DNA of 5,798 nt from an uncultured Clostridia bacterium (GTDB taxonomy: Bacteria > Bacillota_A > Clostridia > Christensenellales > CAG-138). The translations under genes and the position numbers were made by a program. The notes below the pieces were generated by a model, which saw only the letters and a program-made list of their open reading frames with translations, was not told the DNA's origin and ran no database searches. Positions 1 through 5,241 of this stretch are shown here, in pieces (positions within the stretch are counted from its first letter, which is position 1; each line of letters opens with the position of its first letter). The stretch covers positions 1 to 5,798 of the forward strand of contig CAMNHT010000096.1 in the NCBI GenBank assembly GCA_946539625.1, read 5' to 3'.

Positions 1-783
1 GTCGAGGCCGAGCTCGTCGATCTTCAGCATGGCGAGCGCGTCCTGCGCTGTTTTAAGGTCGATCACGCCGTTTCCGCGTACCTGCGAATAGTCGCGTACG
101 CGCCGAAGGAGACGGTTTGCGATACGCGGTGTTCCGCGCGAACGGGAAGCGATCTCCAAAGCGCCTTCCTCGTCGATCTCGATGTGCAGAATGTCGGCGG
201 ATCTTGTGACGATCTCCTTTAAGCTTTCCGGCGTGTACAGCTCAAGCTGCTCCTTGATGCCGAAGCGATCACGAAGCGGGGAGGAGAGCATGCCGAGACG
301 CGTTGTCGCGCCGATCAGCGTGAACCGCGGCAGATCGAGCCGGATGCTCCTTGCACCGGGACCCTTGCCGATGATGATATCGAGCGCAAAGTCCTCCATC
401 GCGGGGTACAGGACCTCCTCAACGTTCGGATTCAGGCGGTGAATTTCGTCGATAAAGAGCACGTCGCCAGGACTTAAGTTAGTCAAAAGAGCCGCAAGGT
501 CGCCGGCGTGTGTGATGGCGGGACCGCTTGTGACGCGAAGACTCACGCCCATTTCATTCGCGATAATGCCGGCGAGCGTCGTTTTGCCTAGACCCGGCGG
601 TCCGTACAAGAGCGCGTGGTCCAGCGATTCGCCGCGGCTCTTTGCCGCCTCGATATAGATCTGCATATGCTCCTTGACGCTTTCCTGTCCGATGTATTCG
701 GAAAGAAAGTGCGGTCGGATGCTGTATTCATTTTTTGCGTCTTCTTCCTGCAGGGAGGAGGAGATCAGTCTGTCATCCTGCAT
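1..783 (-). CDS. ruvB: RuvB, Holliday junction branch migration ATPase (C-terminus off window)
   Basis: RuvB is the AAA+ motor that assembles as hexameric rings on either side of a RuvA-bound Holliday junction and drives branch migration by ATP hydrolysis. My translation from the ATG at 783-781 stays open for 261 codons to the left edge. It shows the RuvB N-terminal signature (residues 22-34, [13 protein letters not shown]), Walker [10 protein letters not shown] (61-69, Lys67), Walker B LFIDEIHR (109-116, Asp112/Glu113), sensor 1 GATTR (158-162), the arginine-finger segment PLRDRFG (169-175) and sensor 2 GTPRIANR (217-224). The family is usually about 330-345 residues, so roughly the last 75, the winged-helix DNA-binding domain, lie outside. 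It is the last gene of ruvC-ruvA-ruvB. Three bases separate its ATG from the ruvA stop, and its AAAGGGG ribosome binding site lies in the last ruvA codons, so translation is probably coupled. No damage to the reading frame is seen. Confidence 0.97.
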   Translation of the reverse strand, partial: MQDDRLISSSLQEEDAKNEYSIRPHFLSEYIGQESVKEHMQIYIEAAKSRGESLDHALLYGPPGLGKTTLAGIIANEMGVSLRVTSGPAITHAGDLAALLTNLSPGDVLFIDEIHRLNPNVEEVLYPAMEDFALDIIIGKGPGARSIRLDLPRFTLIGATTRLGMLSSPLRDRFGIKEQLELYTPESLKEIVTRSADILHIEIDEEGALEIASRSRGTPRIANRLLRRVRDYSQVRGNGVIDLKTAQDALAMLKIDELGLD

Positions 784-786
784 GTC

Positions 787-1383
787 TTACCCCTTTGCCA
801 TGCTTCGTAATGCTTTTGTAATGAGTTCCTCGACGGAATCGGCTTCCTTGATCTTTGCGACGGCACGCGACGCGGTCAGCCCGTCGTAACCGAGCGATGT
901 CAGCGCCGCGACCGCTTCGCTCTGCAGGCTCGGCAGAGACGGCTTCGTATCGGCGGCCTTCACAGGAGCAGTGCCGACGTTCTCCTGACGGATGGATTCG
1001 CCGAGCTCCAGGATCACACGCTGCGCGGTTTTTCTGCCCATACCGACAACCCTGTCAAACGCCGCGGGATTATCGGTCACGATCGCTGCACGCACGTCTG
1101 ACGGCGTCATTGATGAAAGTACAGAGATCGCGACTTTCGGTCCGATGCGCGAGACGTTCAGAAGCTTTCGGAACATATCACGTTCCTCGGTATCGGCAAA
1201 GCCGTAGAGCGCCTGCACGCCCTCCGCAAGATGCAGATGCGTATAAAGCTTTGCCTGCTCTCCGATGATCAGTGTTTTAAGCGTCATCGTGCTGCACATG
1301 AGTTCATAGCCTACGCCTGCAGCTTCGATGACGGCGCGGTCGGCGCCTGTTTCATCAACAATCCCTTTGATATATGCGTACAT
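787..1383 (-). CDS. ruvA: RuvA, Holliday junction DNA-binding subunit
   Basis: RuvA binds four-way junctions as a tetramer, holds them in an open square form and loads RuvB. The 198-residue product has the normal full length. The N-terminal OB-fold domain starts MYAYIKGIV and includes LYTHLHLAEGVQALYGF (about 46-62). The middle domain has two helix-hairpin-helix motifs, around VSRIGPKVAISVL (about 78-90) and VVGMGRKTAQRVILEL (about 112-127). An acidic/proline linker follows, then the small RuvB-contacting domain III (about 153-198, EAVAALTSLGYDGLTASRAV). The first hairpin reads SRIGPK where the family usually has SGIGPK, a minor substitution. The ATG at 1383 has a TAGGAG ribosome binding site overlapping the ruvC stop codon, six bases upstream. 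Second gene of the ruv operon, nine bases after ruvC. Confidence 0.97.
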   Translation of the reverse strand: MYAYIKGIVDETGADRAVIEAAGVGYELMCSTMTLKTLIIGEQAKLYTHLHLAEGVQALYGFADTEERDMFRKLLNVSRIGPKVAISVLSSMTPSDVRAAIVTDNPAAFDRVVGMGRKTAQRVILELGESIRQENVGTAPVKAADTKPSLPSLQSEAVAALTSLGYDGLTASRAVAKIKEADSVEELITKALRSMAKG

Positions 1384-1392
1384 GGTTTTCTC

Positions 1393-1890
1393 CTATTTGA
1401 TCCGATATTCTTCCTGTGCAGGTCCTGCGTGAAACGCGAGGCACAGCGCCGCCGCGAGCGCGTCCGCCGCGTCGTCCGGCTTCGGCTCGGTGCGAAGTCC
1501 CAGAAGGACGCGGATCATCTGCTGGACCTGCTTTTTGTCCGCGTGTCCGTTGCCGCAGACGGATTGCTTGATTTCCATCGGTGTAAACTCGTACATCGGT
1601 ATGCCGCACTGCTGTACGCCGAGAATCGAAACGCCGCGTCCGGAACCAACGGAGATCGCCGTCGTGATGTTGTGATAAAAGAACAGTTCCTCAAACGCCG
1701 CCATATCCGGCTGATACAGCTCGCATAACTGCCGCGTGCCGAGATAGAGCTTTTCAAGCCGCTCGGGGAACGGCAAGGTTTTGTCCGTCTCCACGACGCC
1801 GAAATCAATCGGGACGATCGACTGACCGTTCTTGTCGATAACGCCGTAGCCCATGATCGCGTAACCCGGGTCGATCCCTAAGATGCGCAA
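1393..1890 (-). CDS. ruvC: RuvC, Holliday junction resolvase (probable TTG start)
   Basis: RuvC is the Mg2+-dependent dimeric endonuclease that cuts Holliday junctions symmetrically after RuvAB branch migration. Numbered from the TTG start (165 residues), the four acidic catalytic residues of the RNase H-like fold are Asp7 in ILGIDPG, Glu67 in AAFEELFF, and Asp140 and Asp143 in PDDAADALA. The GNGHADKKQVQQM segment of the family is also present. The first in-frame ATG is at 1896-1894, but the GGAGG ribosome binding site (1902-1898) sits one base from it, too close for initiation. The TTG at 1890-1888 is seven bases from GGAGG and gives the classic RuvC N-terminus MRILGIDPG, with the first catalytic Asp at position 7 as in E. 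coli. The ATG start (1896, 167 residues) is the alternative. It is the first gene of the ruv operon, with its own promoter upstream. Function is near certain; only the start is open. Confidence 0.96.
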   Translation of the reverse strand: MRILGIDPGYAIMGYGVIDKNGQSIVPIDFGVVETDKTLPFPERLEKLYLGTRQLCELYQPDMAAFEELFFYHNITTAISVGSGRGVSILGVQQCGIPMYEFTPMEIKQSVCGNGHADKKQVQQMIRVLLGLRTEPKPDDAADALAAALCLAFHAGPAQEEYRIK

Positions 1891-1897
1891 AGCCATA

Positions 1898-1902
1898 CCT
1901 CC
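1898..1902 (-). promoter_or_regulatory. Ribosome binding site that decides the ruvC start
   Basis: GGAGG on the minus strand lies one base upstream of an ATG (1896-1894) but seven bases upstream of an in-frame TTG (1890-1888). Normal Shine-Dalgarno spacing favours the TTG. Confidence 0.75.
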
Positions 1903-1919
1903 ACATATAAAATCACCAT

Positions 1920-1948
1920 ATTATATCATGGTATATAATTCGATGCAA
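1920..1948 (-). promoter_or_regulatory. Predicted sigma-A-type promoter of the ruvCAB operon
   Basis: Read on the minus strand, a -35-like TTGCAT (1948-1943) is followed by a 17-base spacer and a perfect TATAAT -10 (1925-1920) preceded by TGA, an extended -10. Transcription would start near 1913, leaving a leader of about 23 bases before the TTG start of ruvC. A run of eight A/T pairs (1958-1965) lies just upstream of the -35, where an UP element would be. The -35 matches consensus weakly (3 of 6), offset by the strong extended -10. No Gram-positive LexA/SOS box was seen. Confidence 0.72.
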
Positions 1949-1970
1949 GAAATCCGTAAAAAAAAGAATA

Positions 1971-1990
1971 TGATTTTTCCGGTGAAATCA
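1971..1990. repeat. 20-base imperfect palindrome between divergent promoters, possible operator
   Basis: The arms TGATTT (1971-1976) and AAATCA (1985-1990) are perfect inverted repeats, and the centre CCGG (1979-1982) is also symmetric, so 8 of 10 base pairs of a 20-base palindrome match. Its centre (1980/1981) lies within about one base of the midpoint between the -35 boxes of the two divergent promoters. The size and position fit a dimeric regulator's operator, but no regulator gene is in the window and the site could be chance. A small hairpin in RNA is also possible. Confidence 0.35.
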
Positions 1991-2010
1991 GGAACCGCCG
2001 GAGATTTATG

Positions 2011-2039
2011 TTGCAGGGCGTATCGGTTTATGTTACAAT
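2011..2039 (+). promoter_or_regulatory. Predicted promoter of the five-gene lipid-hydrolase operon
   Basis: A -35-like TTGCAG (2011-2016), a 17-base spacer and a TACAAT -10 (2034-2039) preceded by TGT make an extended -10 promoter. Transcription would start near 2046, giving a leader of about 28 bases before the ATG at 2074. This also argues against the upstream in-frame ATG at 2008, which lies before the promoter. The -35 starts TTGCA, as does the divergent ruv promoter. Confidence 0.7.
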
Positions 2040-2060
2040 TTATCTGTATAAATATGTTAT

Positions 2061-2065
2061 GGAGG
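2061..2065 (+). promoter_or_regulatory. Ribosome binding site that decides the PI-PLC start, inside a small hairpin
   Basis: GGAGG is eight bases before the ATG at 2074. The overlapping GAGG (2062-2065) can pair with CCTC (2070-2073) across a four-base loop, so the site may be partly occluded in the mRNA. The stem is short and only marginally stable by eye. Confidence 0.75.
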
Positions 2066-2073
2066 ATCTCCTC

Positions 2074-3078
2074 ATGGAAAAGAAAAAGACCGGCAGAGCA
2101 AAGCGACTCCTGCATCTTCTGTGGATCGTGCCTCTTCTGATCGTGCTTGCGTTCGGTACGGTGATGTATATCGTTCCGGCATTCGAGACCGTCGACCGCA
2201 CACCGATCGCAGGATCTGCGGACTGGATGCAGGCACTTTCGGACGATATGCCGCTGTCCGAAATTGTTCTGCCCGGTACACACGACAGCGCGACGCAGAA
2301 TGTGCAGCTTGCGTTTATCACAAGGTGCCAGTCACTTTCGATCGCCGAACAACTTGACGCCGGCTTCCGGTATCTGGATATCCGTCTCGGCGCGAGCGGC
2401 GAACAGTTCCGCATGATGCACGGCTTTACCGTATGCACGAACTCCGGTTGGCCTTGGGCAGCGACGCTGTATCTCGACGATGTGCTTGCCGACTGCTACG
2501 CGTTTTTGAAGGCGCATCCTACCGAGACGATCGTCTTTGCGGTCAAACAGGAGTACGGAAGCGAAACGCCCGAACAGTTCGAAGCACTGCTGTCGGCATA
2601 CATCGAAAAGAATCCGGATGCATGGCTGCTTTCCGACGCGATCCCGACCGTCGGCGAAGCGCGCGGCAAGATCGTTCTGACACGCCATTATGAGGACAAA
2701 TCCATGCCCGTGCCGACGCTCGGACTGCCTTGTTACTGGCAGACGCAGAACGGGCACGACGACGTGTCGCCGAACGCGGCGACGCATGAAAACGGCAAGT
2801 ATACCTTGATCGTGCAGGATCGCTACGAGTACGACGCGCCGGACAAGCTCGTTGCGTTCAAAAAGGGCCTTGCGGCGGGACAGACGGGGAAGACCTTCCT
2901 TTCGATCCATTTCCTTTCCACAAAGGGATCGTCTGCGGTCGGACATCCGTACGGGCTTGCCAAAACGCTCGACGCAGAGCTTCTGACGCTTTCCGATCCG
3001 CTGAATGGCTGGATCGTTGTGGACTTCGGAACGCCTGCGCTCGCGGCGCGCATCTATGAAACCAATTTCAGCCATTGA
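2074..3078 (+). CDS. Membrane-anchored PI-specific phospholipase C-like protein
   Basis: Predicted phosphodiesterase of the PI-PLC X-domain family, which cleaves phosphatidylinositol (sometimes GPI anchors) to diacylglycerol and an inositol cyclic phosphate, usually without a metal in bacteria. The product has 334 residues. A basic N-terminus (MEKKKTGRAKR) and one hydrophobic segment (about 12-35) without a clear signal-peptidase site suggest a signal anchor with the enzyme outside the membrane. The catalytic set is visible: His70/Asp71 in LPGTHDSAT, Arg104 in YLDIRLGA and His116 in RMMHGF, matching the His-Asp/Arg/His pattern of bacterial PI-PLC. VFAVKQE (154-160), LIVQDRYE (245-252) and GWIVVDFG (312-319) fit later barrel strands. 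I chose the ATG at 2074 for its GGAGG at eight-base spacing; in-frame ATGs at 2008 and 2059 lie before the promoter or on the ribosome binding site. First gene of the operon, 24 bases before the next. True substrate is unknown. Confidence 0.9.
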   Translation: MEKKKTGRAKRLLHLLWIVPLLIVLAFGTVMYIVPAFETVDRTPIAGSADWMQALSDDMPLSEIVLPGTHDSATQNVQLAFITRCQSLSIAEQLDAGFRYLDIRLGASGEQFRMMHGFTVCTNSGWPWAATLYLDDVLADCYAFLKAHPTETIVFAVKQEYGSETPEQFEALLSAYIEKNPDAWLLSDAIPTVGEARGKIVLTRHYEDKSMPVPTLGLPCYWQTQNGHDDVSPNAATHENGKYTLIVQDRYEYDAPDKLVAFKKGLAAGQTGKTFLSIHFLSTKGSSAVGHPYGLAKTLDAELLTLSDPLNGWIVVDFGTPALAARIYETNFSH

Positions 3079-3102
3079 CGGAACAGAAACGGAGCGTACA
3101 CG

Positions 3103-4194
3103 ATGGAAAAGACGAAAAAGGGTAAGACAGGAAAAAGAATTCTGAAAACGATCGGCATCGTCCTGCTTGCACTGATCCTGCTTCTTGTCGGCTACGTTGC
3201 CTATGTGCTCATCAGCTTCCACCGCATCGGCGATCAGGCCATCACGCCCGAGGGAACGGCAAACGGCACGTTCGAGCCCGGAACGGAATACACGATCGTT
3301 TCCTATAATATCGGCTTCGGTGCGTATGAACCCGACTTCGGGTTCTTCATGGATGGAGGCGACCGCGCGAGGGCATGGTCGAAGGCACGGCTGGACAAGA
3401 ACCTCAAGAACATTGCCGATTTCCTAAAGAATCAGGACGCGGACCTGCTGCTCGTGCAGGAGGTCGACATCGGATCGACCAGAAGCTACGGCTTTGACGA
3501 GCGCACGTATCTCACTGACGCGATGAATTGGATGACAAATACCTTTGCGCAGAACTACGATTCGCCGTTTTTGTGCTATCCGATCACGCAGCCGTTCGGC
3601 TCCGCAAGGTCGGGTCTGATGACGTTCTCAGAGGCGCCGATCGATTCTGCGGAGCGCGTGGAGCTGCCGATCGAATCGGGCTTTACAAAGTTCCTCGACC
3701 TTGACCGCTGTTACAGCAAGCAGCGGATCACGCTTTCAAACGGCGCGGAGCTCGTGCTTTACAATCTGCATCTGTCCGCATATACCTCCGACGGCACGAT
3801 CGCGACGGAGCAGCTTGAACTGCTGCTTGCGGATATGCAGGGCGAATACGAAAAGGGCAGTTACTGCATCGCGGGCGGCGATTTCAATAAGGATATCTTA
3901 GGTGATTCTTCGGTCTACTTCGGCAAACCCGACGTTGCATATACGTGGGCGCAGCCCATTCCGGAGAGTATGTTCGAAGGTACGAATATCTCCCTGGTCG
4001 CGCCGATCGACGAAGCGAACCCTGTTCCGAGCTGCCGCAACGCGGACGGTCCGTATTACGAGGGACAGTATACGCTGACCATTGACGGTTTTATGGTGAC
4101 CGACAACGTAAAGGTCCTTTCTGCGGACGTCATCGACACGGGCTTTGCGTACTCCGACCACAACCCGGTCGGGATGCGCTTCATATTAGATTAA
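3103..4194 (+). CDS. Membrane-anchored EEP-fold (DNase I-like) phosphoesterase
   Basis: Member of the endonuclease/exonuclease/phosphatase superfamily, metal-dependent enzymes that include DNase I, sphingomyelinase C and inositol-polyphosphate 5-phosphatases. The 363-residue product starts with a lysine-rich stretch (MEKTKKGKTGKR) and a hydrophobic helix (about 13-38), again a signal anchor placing the domain outside. All EEP motifs are in order: Asn69 in SYNIGFG, Glu120 in LLVQEVD, His223 in YNLHLSAY, Asp260/Asn262 in GGDFNKD, Asp328 in TIDGFMV and Asp352/His353 in YSDHNPV, so it should be active. The motifs do not separate nuclease from lipid or inositol phosphatase. Export and the PI-PLC neighbour favour a phospholipid, sphingolipid or inositol phosphate substrate over DNA, but this is inference. 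GGAG (3091-3094) is eight bases before the ATG. Its anchor resembles the upstream protein's. Confidence 0.9.
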   Translation: MEKTKKGKTGKRILKTIGIVLLALILLLVGYVAYVLISFHRIGDQAITPEGTANGTFEPGTEYTIVSYNIGFGAYEPDFGFFMDGGDRARAWSKARLDKNLKNIADFLKNQDADLLLVQEVDIGSTRSYGFDERTYLTDAMNWMTNTFAQNYDSPFLCYPITQPFGSARSGLMTFSEAPIDSAERVELPIESGFTKFLDLDRCYSKQRITLSNGAELVLYNLHLSAYTSDGTIATEQLELLLADMQGEYEKGSYCIAGGDFNKDILGDSSVYFGKPDVAYTWAQPIPESMFEGTNISLVAPIDEANPVPSCRNADGPYYEGQYTLTIDGFMVTDNVKVLSADVIDTGFAYSDHNPVGMRFILD

Positions 4195-4209
4195 AAGGAG
4201 GATCGCACG

Positions 4210-4656
4210 ATGCCAAAACTTTTCATCTATTATACACTCTCGGGAAATGGCGACGCCGTCGCGGCGTCACTCAAAGAGAAGGGCTTTGACGTAAGGAAGG
4301 TCGAACCCGCGAAACAGCCGCCGAAAAAGTTCTTCCTCCAGATCCTGCAATGCGGATTCAACGCGGGACGGAAGTACTGTGAACCGCTGAAGGCGTATGA
4401 CGCGGACGTTTCGGCATACGACACGGTCGTGATCGGCTCACCGGTGTGGAACGGAAGGCTTTCCTGCCCGATCAACACGGTACTGAAGGAGACAGATCTC
4501 AAGGACAAAAAGGTCGCGTTCGTGCTGTATTCCGGAAGCGGCGAAGCGAAGAAGGCGGAGGAGCAGATCCGAACGGCTGTGTCAAGCGCGGAGATCATCC
4601 ATTTGAAAGAACCGAAAAAGAATCCGGAATCGCTCGGACGGCTATCCGTCTTGTAA
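4210..4656 (+). CDS. Small flavodoxin-fold protein
   Basis: A 148-residue cytoplasmic protein with a flavodoxin-like layout, predicted to bind FMN and carry electrons or act as a quinone/flavin reductase-type enzyme. Strand 1 leads into a phosphate-binding-loop-like YTLSGNGDAVA (8-18), resembling the family T-x-T-G-N-T pattern with Gly replacing the last Thr. The middle strand and second flavin loop are at YDTVVIGSPVWNGRLSCP (70-87), and KKVAFVLYSGSG (100-111) matches the third nucleotide-side strand and loop. Length suits short flavodoxin family members. An excellent AAGGAGG (4195-4201) sits eight bases before the ATG, directly after the upstream stop, so this is probably among the best-translated genes in the operon. 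No signal peptide or membrane segment is seen. Its link to lipid hydrolases is unexplained. Flavin binding is inferred from motifs only. Confidence 0.8.
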   Translation: MPKLFIYYTLSGNGDAVAASLKEKGFDVRKVEPAKQPPKKFFLQILQCGFNAGRKYCEPLKAYDADVSAYDTVVIGSPVWNGRLSCPINTVLKETDLKDKKVAFVLYSGSGEAKKAEEQIRTAVSSAEIIHLKEPKKNPESLGRLSVL

Positions 4657-4666
4657 GGAAGATATT

Positions 4667-5236
4667 ATGCGCGCAAAAAAGTGTATCACGATCGTTCTCG
4701 TTCTGCTGTTGTTTCTTCTGCTGTTTGCCTGTGAAAAGAAGCCGACTTATCGCGTCATCGCCGAAAACGGAATGTTCGTCGATCTTAAGGAACGCTATGC
4801 GGAAGGTGAGGAGGTGCGGCTGAAAACGTACATCGTCATGGACGCGTCGCCGACGGTCACTGCGGACGGCGAACGGCTTTCGCCGGAGCTGGACGGCTAC
4901 GAATACCTTGTTTATACATTTATCATGCCTGCGCACGACGTCACGGTTTCATATTCACTCGGCGGCAGCGATATGATGATGATGCCGTTTCGGATCACGT
5001 ACGACGGCTATGGCGTGATCGACAAGATCGAATCGGCGTACCCCGGCGAAACGGTCCTTTTGAAGGTCGGACTCGTCTTCGACAAGATCACGGACGTTTA
5101 TGTGAACGATGAGAAGATACAGCAGGTGGACGGACCGGACGAGGATTTTCTGTACTTTGCGTTCACAATGCCGTACGAGGACGTTAGGGTCAGGGTCGAA
5201 TCAAGAAATATCTCCGAAGTCGACCCGAACGATTGA
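4667..5236 (+). CDS. Predicted lipoprotein with two tandem InlB-B-like repeat domains
   Basis: A 189-residue secreted protein. The N-terminus MRAKK, a leucine-rich core (7-21) and the lipobox LFAC with Cys22 predict lipidation and anchoring on the outer face of the membrane; Phe at -2 is unusual but tolerated. The rest is two copies of one domain of about 70 residues: copy 1 about 28-98, ending in YTFIMPAHDVTVSYS, and copy 2 about 108-180, ending in FAFTMPYEDVRVRVES. Both copies carry a tyrosine-rich start (YRV, FRI), a (Y)xxGExVxLK segment (RYAEGEEVRLK, AYPGETVLLK) and the F-x-MP-x-(H/E)-DV ending typical of bacterial InlB B-repeat-type beta domains. Four methionines (103-106) lie in the linker. 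No enzymatic motif is seen; a binding or scaffold role is inference. TAAGGAAG (4654-4661), overlapping the upstream stop, is the ribosome binding site, five bases from the ATG. Confidence 0.85.
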   Translation: MRAKKCITIVLVLLLFLLLFACEKKPTYRVIAENGMFVDLKERYAEGEEVRLKTYIVMDASPTVTADGERLSPELDGYEYLVYTFIMPAHDVTVSYSLGGSDMMMMPFRITYDGYGVIDKIESAYPGETVLLKVGLVFDKITDVYVNDEKIQQVDGPDEDFLYFAFTMPYEDVRVRVESRNISEVDPND

Positions 5237-5241
5237 GCACA

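Noticed and set aside
855..1728. Plus-strand open frames opposite ruvA and ruvC
   Set aside because: They overlap fully conserved ruv genes, show arginine/serine-rich shadow composition and have no family motifs.
1958..1990. Rho-independent terminator on the minus strand (palindrome followed by a T run at 1965-1958)
   Set aside because: The stem is AT-rich with only a short CCGG core, the T run is several bases away, and it would lie upstream of the ruvC promoter with no transcript known to end there. An operator or chance palindrome with an UP-like A/T tract explains it equally well.
2008..2073. Upstream in-frame ATG at 2008 as the phospholipase start
   Set aside because: It would precede the predicted promoter -10 and transcription start, has no fitting ribosome binding site, and would add 22 residues before a normal signal anchor.
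1891..2073. SOS/LexA box controlling ruvCAB
   Set aside because: No CGAAC-N4-GTTCG-like site is present. The single GAAC (1992-1995) has no GTTC partner at the required distance.
2332..3222. Long open frame of 296 codons on the minus strand opposite the phospholipase gene
   Set aside because: It lies antisense to a gene with clear catalytic motifs and spills into the next gene. Its translation is arginine-rich and low in recognisable motifs. It is a codon-bias shadow.
4973..4984. Four ATG triplets in a row as a phase-variable repeat
   Set aside because: Unit changes would stay in frame, only altering a Met linker by one residue, and four units are too few for frequent slippage.
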